Source: Streptomyces sp. ISL-43
Lineage (GTDB): Bacteria; Actinomycetota; Actinomycetes; Streptomycetales; Streptomycetaceae
Assembly: GCF_018614195.1 (NCBI RefSeq)
Contig: NZ_JAGGOT010000008.1
Coordinates: 182,792 to 246,791, forward strand
Reading direction: 5' to 3'
Length of the DNA stretch: 64,000 bases
A program made the position numbers and the translations under genes. The notes under the pieces are model-generated. The model was given only the letters and a program-made list of their open reading frames with translations, made no database searches and had not been told where the DNA came from. Each line of letters begins with the position of its first letter. Positions within the stretch are counted from its first letter, which is position 1. Shown here piece by piece: positions 9,048 to 18,436 of the stretch.

Positions 9048-10246
9048 CCCTCATCGACCAGTCCTACGGAACACCGGCCGACGCACACCCGGCCCTGCCG
9101 CTGCCCGCCCCGCCGGCCCTGCCCTATCCGCCGCCGGTTCCCACCGACGAGGAGCGGGCACTGCTGCTGGACGCCTTCCACGAGGTGGCCACCGACCCCG
9201 ACCAGACCTTCGTACTGGGCCGCCGGACCGCGGAACTGGAGCGGCGGCTGCGCGGCCGGGCCCAGGTCGCCGACGTCATCGCCTGCGGCAGCGGAACGGG
9301 CGGGCTCATCCTCGCGCTGCGTGCCCTGGGCGTGGGGCCGGGCGACGAGGTCATCGTCCCCGCCTTCGGTGCCGAACCGCTCGGCTCCTCGGTGCTCGCG
9401 GTGGGCGCGATCCCCGTGTTCGCGGACGTCGAGCCGGACACGATGGTCCTCGACGTGGCCGACACGGAGCGGCGGATCACCCCGCGCACCCGGGCGATCG
9501 TCCCGGCGCACACCTTCCAGTCCATGGCCGACATGCCCGCGCTCGTCGAGCTCGCGGCACGGCGGCGGCTGGCGCTGGTGGAGGACGCGGCCATCGCCAT
9601 GGGGGCGAGCCTGCACGGCCGCCCGGCGGGCTCCTGGGCCGACCTCGGCCTGTACTCGTTCTTCCCGGTCAAGCCGTTCGGCATGGCCGGCGAGGGCGCG
9701 GTGCTGCTGAGCGACGACCCCGAGCTGAGCCGGACCGTGCGGCTGCTGCGCGACCACGGCCAGGACGGGGTACGGCGGGGCATCCACCACGAGCAGGGCA
9801 TCGACAGCCGCTTCGACGAGGTCCAGGCCGCGTACCAACTGGCCCGGCTGGGCTCCCTCGACGGCCGCCTGGCCCGTCGGCGGGCCGTCGTCGACCACTA
9901 CGACGAGGCCCTGGCGCCGCTGCGTTCGGGCGGTCTGGTCGTACCGGACCAGGGCCCGGACACCAGCCCCTGCCTCTACGTGTACGCCGTCCAGACCGAG
10001 TACCGCGACGAGCTCGCCGCGCACCTGGCGGCGCACGGCGTCGGCACCCGCGTGTACTACCCGCTGCCGCTGAACCGGCTCCCGCAGTTCGCCCCGTACG
10101 CGGAGCACGGCCCGGCCCGGCCGGGCGCCGACCAGGCCTCCGCCCGCCACCTGGCGCTCCCGCTCCACCAGCACATGACCCTGGCGCAAGCCCGGCGGGT
10201 CACGGACGCGATCCGGTCCTTCTTCGCCGGCCCGGGCAGGTCCTGA
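9044..10246 (+). CDS. DegT/DnrJ/EryC1-family PLP aminotransferase, group B, lysine present
   Basis: This 400-residue PLP-dependent sugar or cyclitol aminotransferase-like enzyme keeps the active-site motif SFFPVKPFG with its Lys, and VEDAAIAMGA with the Asp that binds the pyridine nitrogen. In the later motif GIDSRFDEVQAA the usual Asn is Asp. That Asn would serve the partner's active site, and the partner (7788-9047) has no Lys to serve. The start is GTG at 9044, overlapping the upstream stop as GTGA, so the two are translationally coupled. It resembles the gene at 21008-22126 (shared DP-Q-F-LGRRTAE block). It probably transfers an amino group to a keto sugar or cyclitol as the catalytic half of a heterodimer. 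Confidence 0.9.
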   Translation: MTLIDQSYGTPADAHPALPLPAPPALPYPPPVPTDEERALLLDAFHEVATDPDQTFVLGRRTAELERRLRGRAQVADVIACGSGTGGLILALRALGVGPGDEVIVPAFGAEPLGSSVLAVGAIPVFADVEPDTMVLDVADTERRITPRTRAIVPAHTFQSMADMPALVELAARRRLALVEDAAIAMGASLHGRPAGSWADLGLYSFFPVKPFGMAGEGAVLLSDDPELSRTVRLLRDHGQDGVRRGIHHEQGIDSRFDEVQAAYQLARLGSLDGRLARRRAVVDHYDEALAPLRSGGLVVPDQGPDTSPCLYVYAVQTEYRDELAAHLAAHGVGTRVYYPLPLNRLPQFAPYAEHGPARPGADQASARHLALPLHQHMTLAQARRVTDAIRSFFAGPGRS

Positions 10247-10405
10247 CCCCGCCCCCGCCACGGCCGCAACCCGGCGCGCAACGCCTCTCCCCCGGCCTAC
10301 GGGCCGCCGGACGGGGCGTTTCGTCGTGTCCGGGCCCAGCCGCCGGGAGGCAACAGCGACGCGCGCACGCGGGGCGCCCGTCAGCACACAGGTCTGGACG
10401 GCGAC

Positions 10406-10433
10406 TGGCCCCGGACGGAGGTGTCCGGGGCCA
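10406..10433. terminator. 11-bp perfect hairpin between convergent genes
   Basis: Arms 10406-10416 (tggccccggac) and 10423-10433 are exact reverse complements around a 6-nt loop. The hairpin lies between the plus-strand DegT pair and the minus-strand acyl carrier protein gene, so it can serve both. Confidence 0.6.
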
Positions 10434-10456
10434 CTGGACGAGGCCGGGAGCAATGC

Positions 10457-10729
10457 TCAGGAGCGGGCGGAGGCGCCCAGGAGAGGGGAGAGGTACCCGA
10501 CCAGCTCGTCAATGGTGGGGTGGTCGAAGACCAGGGTCGAGGCGACGATCAGGCCCTGTTCGTCCTCGAGATCGCCGCACAGGCTCAGGGCGCAGACCGA
10601 GTCCATGCCGTATGCGGCGAGGGGGGTCCGGGGATCGAGGGTCCCGGCCGGGCGGTCGAGGTAGAGCGCGAGGCGGTCGGTCAGCCAGCCGCGCAGTTCT
10701 CCGGCCACCCCGGTTCCGGACGTGGTCAT
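10457..10729 (-). CDS. acyl carrier protein
   Basis: This 90-residue stand-alone carrier protein has its phosphopantetheine site in LAAYGMDSVCALSL, with the Ser at about residue 44. ATG at 10729 has AGGAGG upstream at ideal spacing, although the frame stays open further upstream. The motif closely matches the second ACP at 33189-33491 (LAEYGLDSVGALSL, followed in both by CGD and an acidic pair). The two carriers are therefore paralogues of the same pathway and should be loaded by the cluster's PPTase at 32347. It shares the minus strand with a small Pro-rich protein gene upstream and stands apart from any adenylation gene. Confidence 0.93.
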   Translation of the reverse strand: MTTSGTGVAGELRGWLTDRLALYLDRPAGTLDPRTPLAAYGMDSVCALSLCGDLEDEQGLIVASTLVFDHPTIDELVGYLSPLLGASARS

Positions 10730-10964
10730 GCAGGTCCTCCTGTCCGTAATGGTCGGCGGCCCGCAGACCGCCGCCCCAGGATTGTCACGGCGCCGGCTAA
10801 AGGGGCACTTGCGGACGGAACCAGCAAAGCCGCGGCGGGCCATGCCGCCGTACGTGTCGATGATGATCTCGCGGCCGGTCAGGACGGCGGCCGGCCGGCC
10901 GCGATGGTGCGGACATCCGCCTACGAGACAGCGCTTAAGCACCGCTCGCACGCCCGCGTGAAGG

Positions 10965-11192
10965 TCAGATCAGGTGCCGCCAGATCTCGATTTCCTCCGC
11001 GGACAATTCCACGGTGCTGTCCCATTTCTCGGGATGGCCGGGCGGTGGACCGCCGCCGGGGCGGTCCGGGAACCGGCCGGGAGGGACTTCCCGGGGCCGG
11101 ACCGCCTCCGGGTCCTTCGGCGGCAGGGGGACCCGCACACCACCGACGGCACCCAGTCCGGCGATGAACCTCCACCACTTTCGGCTACGCAC
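10965..11192 (-). CDS. small Pro-rich protein, DUF6059-like
   Basis: This 75-residue cytosolic or membrane-proximal small protein starts at GTG 11192 with AGGAGG seven bases upstream. The N-terminus is basic and aromatic (RSRKWWRF), followed by a short hydrophobic stretch. A Pro-rich middle (VRVPLPPKDPEAV, PPPGHPEKW) precedes a helical acidic tail (LSAEEIEIWRHLI). The arrangement of a VPxPPxDP block, a PGHPE block and a short acidic end resembles small Streptomyces proteins annotated as DUF6059, from memory. The function is unknown. It lies 235 bp upstream of the ACP gene on the same strand and may be cotranscribed with it. Confidence 0.6.
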   Translation of the reverse strand: MRSRKWWRFIAGLGAVGGVRVPLPPKDPEAVRPREVPPGRFPDRPGGGPPPGHPEKWDSTVELSAEEIEIWRHLI

Positions 11193-11581
11193 GGCTGCCC
11201 TCCTGGGCTGAGGAAACGACAATTCACCGCCCGGAGCATGGCGAGCGCGGCTTGGTTTCGGCTTAAGCAGCGGTCGGGGCGGCCCCCCTGCCCGGCCGGC
11301 CACCGGCACGAAACCGGCACGAGCGTGGGCACCGGCATGGCAAGCCCATGGCAACGGCACCGCGCGGACATGGCGAGGGCGGAGCAGAACCGGCCGGTCA
11401 CCCGCCTCACCCGGCAGGATCTCGGCATTGTTTCGCCGCTCCGGGCCGCAATTTCCAGCCAGGGCGGGCCTTTCGTTGACCAGCTTTCACACCGGCGGAT
11501 CTGATCGCTGTCATGCGTGCGCTCCACGACGGGATGCGCATTCCCGCCTTCTTTTCATCTCACGCCAATCAGGAGCAGCAG
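11193..11581. promoter_or_regulatory. divergent intergenic region before the nitrous-acid genes
   Basis: This 389-bp gap separates the small minus-strand protein gene from the FAD monooxygenase start. It has open frames on both strands, but none with a convincing ribosome site or recognisable protein. It should hold the promoter for the nitrosuccinate pair. I see no clear operator or hairpin in it. Confidence 0.4.
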
Positions 11582-13540
11582 ATGGGCAATCAGCAACTCG
11601 TCATGTGCGTCGTCGGCATCGGGCCCCGCGGACTGTCCGCGCTGGAGCGTGTCTGTGCGAACGCCTCTCAGTTCCCCGACGTCGACGTGACCGTGCACGT
11701 GGTAGACCCGGAGAAGCCAGGTCCGGGCAGAGTCTGGCGCGGGAACCAGTCCCGTCATCTGCTGATGAACACCGTCGCCTCCCAGGTCACGCTCTTCACC
11801 GACGACACGGTGGAGATGTCGGGGCCGCTGGCCTCCGGGCCGAGCCTCTACGAGTGGGCGCGGCTGATGACCCCGCTGGAGCCCGGTGAAGGCCTGGACG
11901 AGGAGTTCCTCACCGAGGCCCGCCGGCTCGGCCCCGACACCTATCCGACGCGCGGGTTCTACGGCCGATACCTGGAGTGGGTCTTCCAGCACGTCGTGGC
12001 GCTGGCCCCGGCGCAGGTGGAGATCGTCGTGCACCACAGCCGCGCCGTCGCCCTCGACGACGGCGGCGACCACAAGGACGGTCCGCAGACCCTGCGGCTG
12101 GAGGACGGCACGGTCCTCGACCACCTGGACGCCGTGGTGCTCTCGCTCGGCCACGTCCCGGCCGAGGAGCCCGAGTGGCTGCTGCGCCTGCACGAGGAGG
12201 CGGCCGCGCTGGGCCTGCGCCACCACCTGCCGGTGAACCCCGCCGACACCGACCTGTCGGGCATCGGCGCGGGCGAGGCGGTGCTGCTGCGCGGCCTCGG
12301 CCTCAACTTCTTCGACTACATGGCCCTGTTCACGCACGGCCGGGGCGGCGTCTTCGAGGAGGACGGCGACCGCCTCGTCTACCGGCCCTCGGGGCTGGAG
12401 CCCCGGCTGTTCGCGAGCTCGCGGCGCGGGATCCCGTACCACGCGCGAGGCGAGAACCAGAAGGGCGCCTTCGGGCGGCACGTCCCGCTGCTGCTCACCG
12501 AGAAGAAGGTACGGGAGCTGCGCCGCCGCGCCGAGCTGAACTCGGGCCTCGACTTCCGTACGGAGATCTGGCCGCTGGTCGCCCGCGAGGCCGAGGCGGT
12601 CTACTACACCGCGCTGCTGGCCCGGGAGCACTCCGCGTCGTACGTCGACGCCTTCCGGGAGCTGCTGCTGACGACCGAGCGCGGCAGCGCGGCCGAGCGG
12701 CGCCTGCTCGGGGATTTCGGCATCGCGGCCGAGGACCACTGGGACTGGGAGCGGCTCGCGGAGCCGCACCACGGCCTGGAGTTCACGGGACCGGACGCCT
12801 ACCGGACCTGGCTGCTCGGCCTGCTGCGGCGCGACGTCGCGGACGCGCTGGAGGGCAACGTCGAGGGCCCGCTGAAGGCCGCGCTGGACGCCCTGCGCGA
12901 CCTGCGCAACGAGATACGCCTGCTCGTCGACCACAACGGGCTGACCGCCGCCTCGCACCGCGACGACCTCGACCGCTGGTACACCCCGCTCAACGCCTTC
13001 CTCTCCATCGGCCCGCCGACCCGGCGCATCCAGGAGATGATCGCGCTGATCGAGGCCGGGGTGCTCGAGGTGACCGGCCCCGACATGCGCGTCGAACTCG
13101 ACGCCGAACAACGCCGTTTCACCGCCTCCTCGGGCCGGATCCCGGACTCGGAGGTCCACGCGACCGTGCTGATCGAAGCCCGGCTGCCCGACATCGACCT
13201 GCGCCGCACCGCCGACCCGCTGCTCCTGCACCTCAAGGCCACCGGGCAGTGCTCCGCGTACGTGATCGACGGCCCGGGCCGGGAGACGTACCCGACGGGC
13301 GGGCTCGCGGTCACGCAGCGCCCGTACCACCTGATCGACGCGGCGGGCGAGGCCCACCCCCGCCGGTTCGCCTTCGGCGTGCCCACCGAGTCGGTGCACT
13401 GGGTGACGGCGGCCGGCATCCGGCCCGGCGTCAACTCCGTGACCCTCGGGGACTCGGACGCCCTCGCGCGTGCCGTGATCGCCCTGGCCGGCGTGCCCGC
13501 CGCGACGGTGCCCGCGGCGCGCAGCGAGGTGGCGGGATGA
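11582..13540 (+). CDS. FAD/NAD(P)-binding L-aspartate N-monooxygenase (CreE/FzmM-like)
   Basis: This 652-residue flavoprotein has an N-terminal dinucleotide-binding motif, VVGIGPRGLSALERV, of the NAD_binding_9 type. ATG at 11582 follows AGGAGCAGCAG and is preferred to an in-frame ATG 69 bp upstream. The CreE/FzmM family oxidises the amino group of L-aspartate stepwise to nitrosuccinate with FAD, NADPH and oxygen. The assignment rests on length, fold and, above all, the directly coupled lyase gene (ATGA overlap at 13537-13540). Together the two would release nitrous acid and fumarate. A distant possibility is an ornithine-hydroxylase-like N-oxygenase of another amine. Confidence 0.8.
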   Translation: MGNQQLVMCVVGIGPRGLSALERVCANASQFPDVDVTVHVVDPEKPGPGRVWRGNQSRHLLMNTVASQVTLFTDDTVEMSGPLASGPSLYEWARLMTPLEPGEGLDEEFLTEARRLGPDTYPTRGFYGRYLEWVFQHVVALAPAQVEIVVHHSRAVALDDGGDHKDGPQTLRLEDGTVLDHLDAVVLSLGHVPAEEPEWLLRLHEEAAALGLRHHLPVNPADTDLSGIGAGEAVLLRGLGLNFFDYMALFTHGRGGVFEEDGDRLVYRPSGLEPRLFASSRRGIPYHARGENQKGAFGRHVPLLLTEKKVRELRRRAELNSGLDFRTEIWPLVAREAEAVYYTALLAREHSASYVDAFRELLLTTERGSAAERRLLGDFGIAAEDHWDWERLAEPHHGLEFTGPDAYRTWLLGLLRRDVADALEGNVEGPLKAALDALRDLRNEIRLLVDHNGLTAASHRDDLDRWYTPLNAFLSIGPPTRRIQEMIALIEAGVLEVTGPDMRVELDAEQRRFTASSGRIPDSEVHATVLIEARLPDIDLRRTADPLLLHLKATGQCSAYVIDGPGRETYPTGGLAVTQRPYHLIDAAGEAHPRRFAFGVPTESVHWVTAAGIRPGVNSVTLGDSDALARAVIALAGVPAATVPAARSEVAG

Positions 13541-14952
13541 CCGACCTCGACTCCGGGCTGCTCTCCCCCGTCCGGGCGGGCACCCCGATCGAGCCGGTCA
13601 CCGGCGACCTCGCCTGGCTGCAGGCGATGCTCGACGCGGAGACCGCCCTGGCCCGGGCGCAGGCCCGGATGGGGCTGGTCCCCCCGGCGGCCGCCGAGAC
13701 CATCACCAAGACCGGCCGGGCAGGGGAGTTCGACCTTCGGGCACTGGCCGAGGCGGCCCGGGGCGCGGCCAACCCGGTGGTGGGCGTCGTCCAGGCACTG
13801 ACCGCGGCGGTGGCCGACGCCGACCCGGCCGCCGCCGACTACGTGCACCGCGGCTCCACCAGCCAGGACGTCCTGGACACGGCCACGATGCTGGTGGCGG
13901 CCCGCGCGCTCCAGGTGATCACCGCCGATCTGGAACGCACCGCCGACGCCCTGGCCGTGCTCGCCGCCGAGCACCGGGACACCCCGGCCGCCGGCCGGAC
14001 CCTGACCCAGCACGCCGTGCCGACCACCTTCGGGCTGAAGGCGGCCGGCTGGCTGCAGGGGGTGCTGGACGCGCTGGAGCGGCTGCGGGCCCTTCAACGC
14101 GGCGGGCTCCCGGTGGAACTCGGCGGCGCGGCGGGCACGTTGGCGGGCTATCTGGAGTACGCGCGGATCGACGCCCCGGACGGCGCCGCGGGCGACCCGG
14201 CCCGCTACGTGGCCGAGCTGTTCGGCGCGTACGCGGACGAGCTGGGCCTGGCGGTGCCGGTCGCGCCGTGGCACACAGCCCGTACGCCGCTGGCCGATCT
14301 GGCCGCCGCCCTGACCCTGACGTCCGGGGTCCTCGGCAAGATCGCGGTGGACGTGCAGTCGCTGTCGCGCACCGAGGTGGCGGAGGTCAGCGAGCCCTCC
14401 GCGCCGGGCCGCGGGGTCTCCTCCGCGATGCCGCAGAAGGTCAATCCGGTCCTGGCCACCCTGATCCGGTCGGCCGCGGCGCAGGTCCCGCTGCTGGCCG
14501 TGGGCGTGGCCCAGGCCCTGCTCGCGGAGGACGAGCGCCCGGCCGGCGCCTGGCACGCGGAGTGGCAGCCGCTGCGGGAGTGCCTGCGGCTGGTGGGCGG
14601 GGCCGCGCACACGGCGGCCGAACTGACCGCGGGGCTGCGGGTGGACGCCGACCGGATGGCGCACAACCTTCGGCTGACGGGCGCGCTGATCGTGGCCGAG
14701 CGGCTGGCGGCGGTACTGGCCCCGGTCCTGGGCAAGGCGGCGGCGAAGGCCGTCGTCACCCGGGCCTGCCTGGAGTCCGCCGCGAGCGGCCGCCCGCTGG
14801 GCGAACTCCTCTCCCGGGAGCCGGAGATCGCTGCCCGCTTCACCCGGGCCGAGCTGGACTCCTTCGCCGACCCGGCCCGGTACACCGGCGCCGCCGGAGC
14901 CCTGGTGGACCGCGTCCTCGCCCGCCACCGGGAGCTCGTACCCGCCCGGTGA
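13537..14952 (+). CDS. nitrosuccinate lyase (CreD/FzmL-like), fumarase/aspartase superfamily
   Basis: This 471-residue lyase contains the superfamily signature SSAMPQKVNP near residues 290-300, HRGSTSQDVLDT near 108-119 and RTLTQHAVPTTFG near 153-165. These segments build the shared tetrameric active site. The general family includes adenylosuccinate lyase and 3-carboxymuconate cycloisomerase. Translational coupling to the FAD monooxygenase points to the CreD/FzmL branch, which eliminates nitrous acid from nitrosuccinate and leaves fumarate. ATG at 13537 overlaps the previous stop. The gene is followed by a strong bidirectional terminator. Confidence 0.82.
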   Translation: MTDLDSGLLSPVRAGTPIEPVTGDLAWLQAMLDAETALARAQARMGLVPPAAAETITKTGRAGEFDLRALAEAARGAANPVVGVVQALTAAVADADPAAADYVHRGSTSQDVLDTATMLVAARALQVITADLERTADALAVLAAEHRDTPAAGRTLTQHAVPTTFGLKAAGWLQGVLDALERLRALQRGGLPVELGGAAGTLAGYLEYARIDAPDGAAGDPARYVAELFGAYADELGLAVPVAPWHTARTPLADLAAALTLTSGVLGKIAVDVQSLSRTEVAEVSEPSAPGRGVSSAMPQKVNPVLATLIRSAAAQVPLLAVGVAQALLAEDERPAGAWHAEWQPLRECLRLVGGAAHTAAELTAGLRVDADRMAHNLRLTGALIVAERLAAVLAPVLGKAAAKAVVTRACLESAASGRPLGELLSREPEIAARFTRAELDSFADPARYTGAAGALVDRVLARHRELVPAR

Positions 14953-14968
14953 CCGACCCCGGCCGACG

Positions 14969-15002
14969 CGAAGGGGGCTGCCCGGACGGGCAGCCCCCTT
15001 CG
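14969..15002. terminator. 15-bp perfect hairpin terminator after the lyase
   Basis: Arms 14969-14983 and 14988-15002 are exact reverse complements with a ggac loop. The hairpin begins 16 bp after the lyase stop, between convergent transcription units. Confidence 0.88.
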
Positions 15003-15019
15003 TCGTACGGTCCGTGCCC

Positions 15020-15055
15020 CCGCGCCGGACCACCTCGCACAGTGGTCCGGCGCGG
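15020..15055. terminator. 14-bp hairpin, second element between convergent units
   Basis: Arms 15020-15033 and 15042-15055 are perfect reverse complements with an 8-nt loop. It sits between the lyase terminator and the stop of the minus-strand MMPL gene and most likely terminates the latter. Confidence 0.7.
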
Positions 15056-15166
15056 CGGGAGTTACGGACGCGCCGCGAGCCCGGCCGGCGCGTGCTCGGC
15101 GATGTGGCCGGCCAGCGCCTTGTCCAGCGGGCCGGTGCCCAGCAGCACGGAGGACGAACTGGGTCG

Positions 15167-17401
15167 TCAGCGGGTGTTGGAGGCCAGCGTCTTTCCGGCA
15201 CCGGACGCGGGCGGCTCGTCACCCTCGTGAATGCCGAAACGCTCGTGCAGCTTGCGGAGCGGTCCGGGGGCCCACCAGTTGGCACGGCCCATGAGCTTCA
15301 TCGTGGCGGGCAGCAGCGCACCGCGGATGATGGTGGCGTCCATGATGATGGCGAGGGCCAGGCCGAGGCCGATCGCCTTCATGAAGCTGATGCCCGAAGT
15401 GACCAGGACGATGAAGACCAGCGAGAGCAGCAGGGCCGCGTAGGTGACGACCTTGCCGACGCGCTCCAGACCGGAGGCGACCGCCAGCTCGTTGTCGCCG
15501 GTGCGGTCGTACTCCTCCTTGATCCGGGACAGCATGAACACCTCGTAGTCCATGGACAGGGCGAAGCCGACGACGAAGAGCATCACCGGCACGGTCCAGG
15601 TGATGGCACCGGTGTTGATGAAGTCGCCGACCAGGAACTTGAAGTGGCCGTCCTGGAAGATGAAGACGAGCGCGCCGAAGGTGGCGGTCAGGCTGAGCCC
15701 GGTGAGGAGCATCGCCTTGATCGGCAGCAGCACGCTGCCGGTGAGCAGGAAGAGCAGGATGTACATGCCGATGAACAGGACGAGGGCGGCCACCGGGATG
15801 GTGTCCGCGAGCGCGTCGAAGGTGTCCACGCTCACTGCCGCGGGGCCGCCGACCTTGATGTCGAAGGGGGCCTTGGCATCGCGGACGTCATGGACGAGCT
15901 CGGCGCCCTGGTCCCCGAGCGGGTCCACGGCGGGGATCAGGTTCAGGAAGGTGGAGTCGGCGGCCGCGAAGCGGCTGCTGGCCTCGGTGGGCTCGGTGAC
16001 CTGCTTGCCGCCCGCGTAGCTGCCGGTGAGGGCGTCGACGCGGGTCACGCCGGGAAGCGCGGACAGCTGCTCGGCGTAGCTCGCGATCTCGGCCGTCTTG
16101 CTCTTCGGGTCACCGCTGCCCACCGCCACGATCTGCAGGGGCTGCTGCTCACGGGAGTCGAAGTCCACCTTGAGCTGTGCGGCGACCCGCGCCGACTTGG
16201 CGTCGGTGGGCAGCACGCTCTCGTCGGGCAGTCGCACGTTCATGTTCGCGGCCGGCAGGGCGAGCATGACGACGAGGCCGAGGACGAGCGCGGAGACCAG
16301 CACCGGGCGCTTCATGACCGCGGTCGAGGTGTTGTGCCAGAAGCCGCCGCCGTCCTTGGCGCGGTTCTCCTTGCGCTTGATGATCTGCCACTTGTCGATG
16401 CGGGGGCCGAGCACCTTGAGCAGCGCCGGCACGAGCACGATCGTCGACAGGGCTGCCAGCACCGCGGTGGCGATGCAGCCGATCGCCAGGGAGCGCAGCA
16501 TCGTGAACGGCAGCGCGAACAGGCCGAGGAAGGCGACCGCGACCGTCAGCGCGGAGAACATCACCGTGCGGCCGGCGGTGTGCATCGTGATGGTGATGGC
16601 CTCGTTGATCTCCTTGCCCCGCCGCAGCTCCTCGCGGTAGCGGGTGACGAAGAGCAAGCTGTAGTCGATGCCCAGACCCAGACCCAGGAAGGTCGTGGTG
16701 CTCATGACCATGCTGGAGGTCTCGCTGAACATCGTGACGCCGAACAGGACGCCCATCGACAGCAGCATCGCGCTGAACGCGACGGCCAGCGGGAGCAGGG
16801 CCGCCATCACGCTGCCGAAAATGATCACCAGGACGAGGAACACCAGCGGGAAGACCATTCCGTCGGCCTTGGCGCTGTCCTCGGTGGACTGGGTGGTGTT
16901 CTCCAGCCACATCATCGCGGAGCCGCCGGTCTTCACCTCCAGCCCGTCGATCTTGCCCGTGTAATCCTTGTCGATCTCCTTGATCCGGGCCATGACCTCG
17001 TCGAAGTCACCGTTGACCCGGCCCAGGACGATCGCCTGGTTGCCCGACTTGGCGCGCAGGGCCGGGGCCTTGCCCGAAGTCCAGTAGGAGACGACGTTGC
17101 TGATCCCGGCCTCGCCGGCGACCTTCGAGGTGAGGGCGGCGCCCGCAGCCTCGACCGCCGGGTCGTCGACCCCGCGCTCGTCCTTCACCAGGAGGAGCAG
17201 GTTCGGCTCACCCTGCTTGAAGGTCTCGTCCAGCTCGGCGGCGGCCTTGAACGACTCGGTACTGGTGGACTCGTAGCCACCCGTCGTGAGGCGCGACTGC
17301 AGACCGCCTGCCGCACCTCCGGCGAGCAGGACGACGAGCAAGGTCCAGAGCAATACCTTCTTTGGTGAATTGAGCAAGTGCCGGGACAAACTTTCAAACA
17401 C
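15167..17401 (-). CDS. MMPL-family RND-type exporter
   Basis: This 744-residue inner-membrane transporter has a first transmembrane helix at about residues 14-33. A large extracytoplasmic loop, a block of five to six helices at about 170-340, a second loop and a second helix block at about 520-690 complete the MmpL/RND duplicated layout. The sequence GLGLGIDYSLLFVTRYRE and the matching later GFALSMDYEVFMLSRIKE carry the paired Asp-Tyr residues used for proton coupling. The start is GTG at 17401 with AGGGG upstream. It heads the minus-strand half next to the alpha/beta hydrolase. It probably exports the product or gives self-resistance. Confidence 0.92.
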   Translation of the reverse strand: MFESLSRHLLNSPKKVLLWTLLVVLLAGGAAGGLQSRLTTGGYESTSTESFKAAAELDETFKQGEPNLLLLVKDERGVDDPAVEAAGAALTSKVAGEAGISNVVSYWTSGKAPALRAKSGNQAIVLGRVNGDFDEVMARIKEIDKDYTGKIDGLEVKTGGSAMMWLENTTQSTEDSAKADGMVFPLVFLVLVIIFGSVMAALLPLAVAFSAMLLSMGVLFGVTMFSETSSMVMSTTTFLGLGLGIDYSLLFVTRYREELRRGKEINEAITITMHTAGRTVMFSALTVAVAFLGLFALPFTMLRSLAIGCIATAVLAALSTIVLVPALLKVLGPRIDKWQIIKRKENRAKDGGGFWHNTSTAVMKRPVLVSALVLGLVVMLALPAANMNVRLPDESVLPTDAKSARVAAQLKVDFDSREQQPLQIVAVGSGDPKSKTAEIASYAEQLSALPGVTRVDALTGSYAGGKQVTEPTEASSRFAAADSTFLNLIPAVDPLGDQGAELVHDVRDAKAPFDIKVGGPAAVSVDTFDALADTIPVAALVLFIGMYILLFLLTGSVLLPIKAMLLTGLSLTATFGALVFIFQDGHFKFLVGDFINTGAITWTVPVMLFVVGFALSMDYEVFMLSRIKEEYDRTGDNELAVASGLERVGKVVTYAALLLSLVFIVLVTSGISFMKAIGLGLALAIIMDATIIRGALLPATMKLMGRANWWAPGPLRKLHERFGIHEGDEPPASGAGKTLASNTR

Positions 17402-17434
17402 GGGATTCCCCTTTTTCGGTACGTAACTCCGGCG

Positions 17435-18436
17435 TCATGCGGACGCGGAGAGTTTTCGGTGCAGCCAGCGCGCGGTGAGCGCGTAGGCCTCGGGCGCGGT
17501 GCGGTGCACGTTCAGGGAGTGGCCGGTCGCCGGGATGACGTGGGTCTCCAGCTCGGCCTCGGGGCAGTAGAAGCCCTCTTCGAAGGCGTGCACGGCCTCG
17601 CTGTCGGCGGCGAAGCCGATGTCCGCGCTACTGAACAGCGCGTCGTGCTCACCGACCACGAGGAGCACGGGAACCTTGACCGCGAGCGAGTACTCGGGCA
17701 GGTAGGTCTGGGGCAGGCTCTCGCCCTCGCCGAGGGTGGCGGTGGACTTGATGAGCTCGTCGTGGTCCGACAGCTCCGGGTCGATGCCCTCCGCGTGCTC
17801 GAGCATCCGGGCGCGCAGGCCCGGGCGCTGGGTCAGGTACCACTGCGGCAGGTCCGGGTCGGCGATGACCGGGTCCTCGGCGCCCGGGTGGAAGAAGTCG
17901 ATGACCTCGTCGTACAGCGGCGCGGTGGTGTGGAGCATGCCGGTGACGACCAGGGCGTCCACGTCCGCGTGGCGGGCGGCCTCGACGATGGCCAGGCCCG
18001 AGCCGAAGGAATGGCCGACGGTGACGACCTTGGCGAAGGAGTGCCCGGCGGGGGTGCCGGCGCGGAGCTCCTGGACGACGTGGTGGATGGTCTCCACGTT
18101 GCTGTCGACGGTGACGTCGACGGCCGCCGGGCGGCTGCTGGCGCCGGTGCCGAGGCGGTCGAGGAGCAGCACGGCGTAGCCGGCGGCCAGCATGTGGGCG
18201 GCGTAGTCGTACGCGCCGGGCACGGTCCAGTAGCGACGGTCGTAGGTGAGGCCCGGCAGGAGCACCTGGACGGTGTCGGCGCCCTGTTCGGGGATCAGCA
18301 GCTCGCCTCGGAGCTGCCACTCGGTCTCCGGGGCGGCGGCGGGGCGCACGCGGAAGGTCAGGTCCTCGCGGACGCGGCCGTCGGCCGCGGGCTCCGCCAG
18401 ATCCGGGCCGACGGGATGGACGGCGGTCGTGGTCAT
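17435..18436 (-). CDS. alpha/beta hydrolase
   Basis: This 333-residue cytosolic alpha/beta hydrolase has its nucleophile elbow GHSFGSG at about residues 143-149. An oxyanion-hole region lies near LPGLTYDRRYW, and the likely acid and base are VGEHDALF and ATGHSLNVH. No signal peptide is visible. ATG at 18436 has AAGGAG upstream; an in-frame start 84 bp further out lacks one. The gene ends 33 bp before the MMPL start, so the two are probably one operon. It may hydrolyse an ester, lactone or thioester late in the pathway. The substrate cannot be read from the sequence. Confidence 0.87.
   Translation of the reverse strand: MTTTAVHPVGPDLAEPAADGRVREDLTFRVRPAAAPETEWQLRGELLIPEQGADTVQVLLPGLTYDRRYWTVPGAYDYAAHMLAAGYAVLLLDRLGTGASSRPAAVDVTVDSNVETIHHVVQELRAGTPAGHSFAKVVTVGHSFGSGLAIVEAARHADVDALVVTGMLHTTAPLYDEVIDFFHPGAEDPVIADPDLPQWYLTQRPGLRARMLEHAEGIDPELSDHDELIKSTATLGEGESLPQTYLPEYSLAVKVPVLLVVGEHDALFSSADIGFAADSEAVHAFEEGFYCPEAELETHVIPATGHSLNVHRTAPEAYALTARWLHRKLSASA

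Noticed and set aside
10974..11504. Plus-strand open frame upstream of the FAD monooxygenase
   Set aside because: No ribosome site or family resemblance; the minus-strand small gene at 10965-11192 has a strong AGGAGG and typical small-protein composition.
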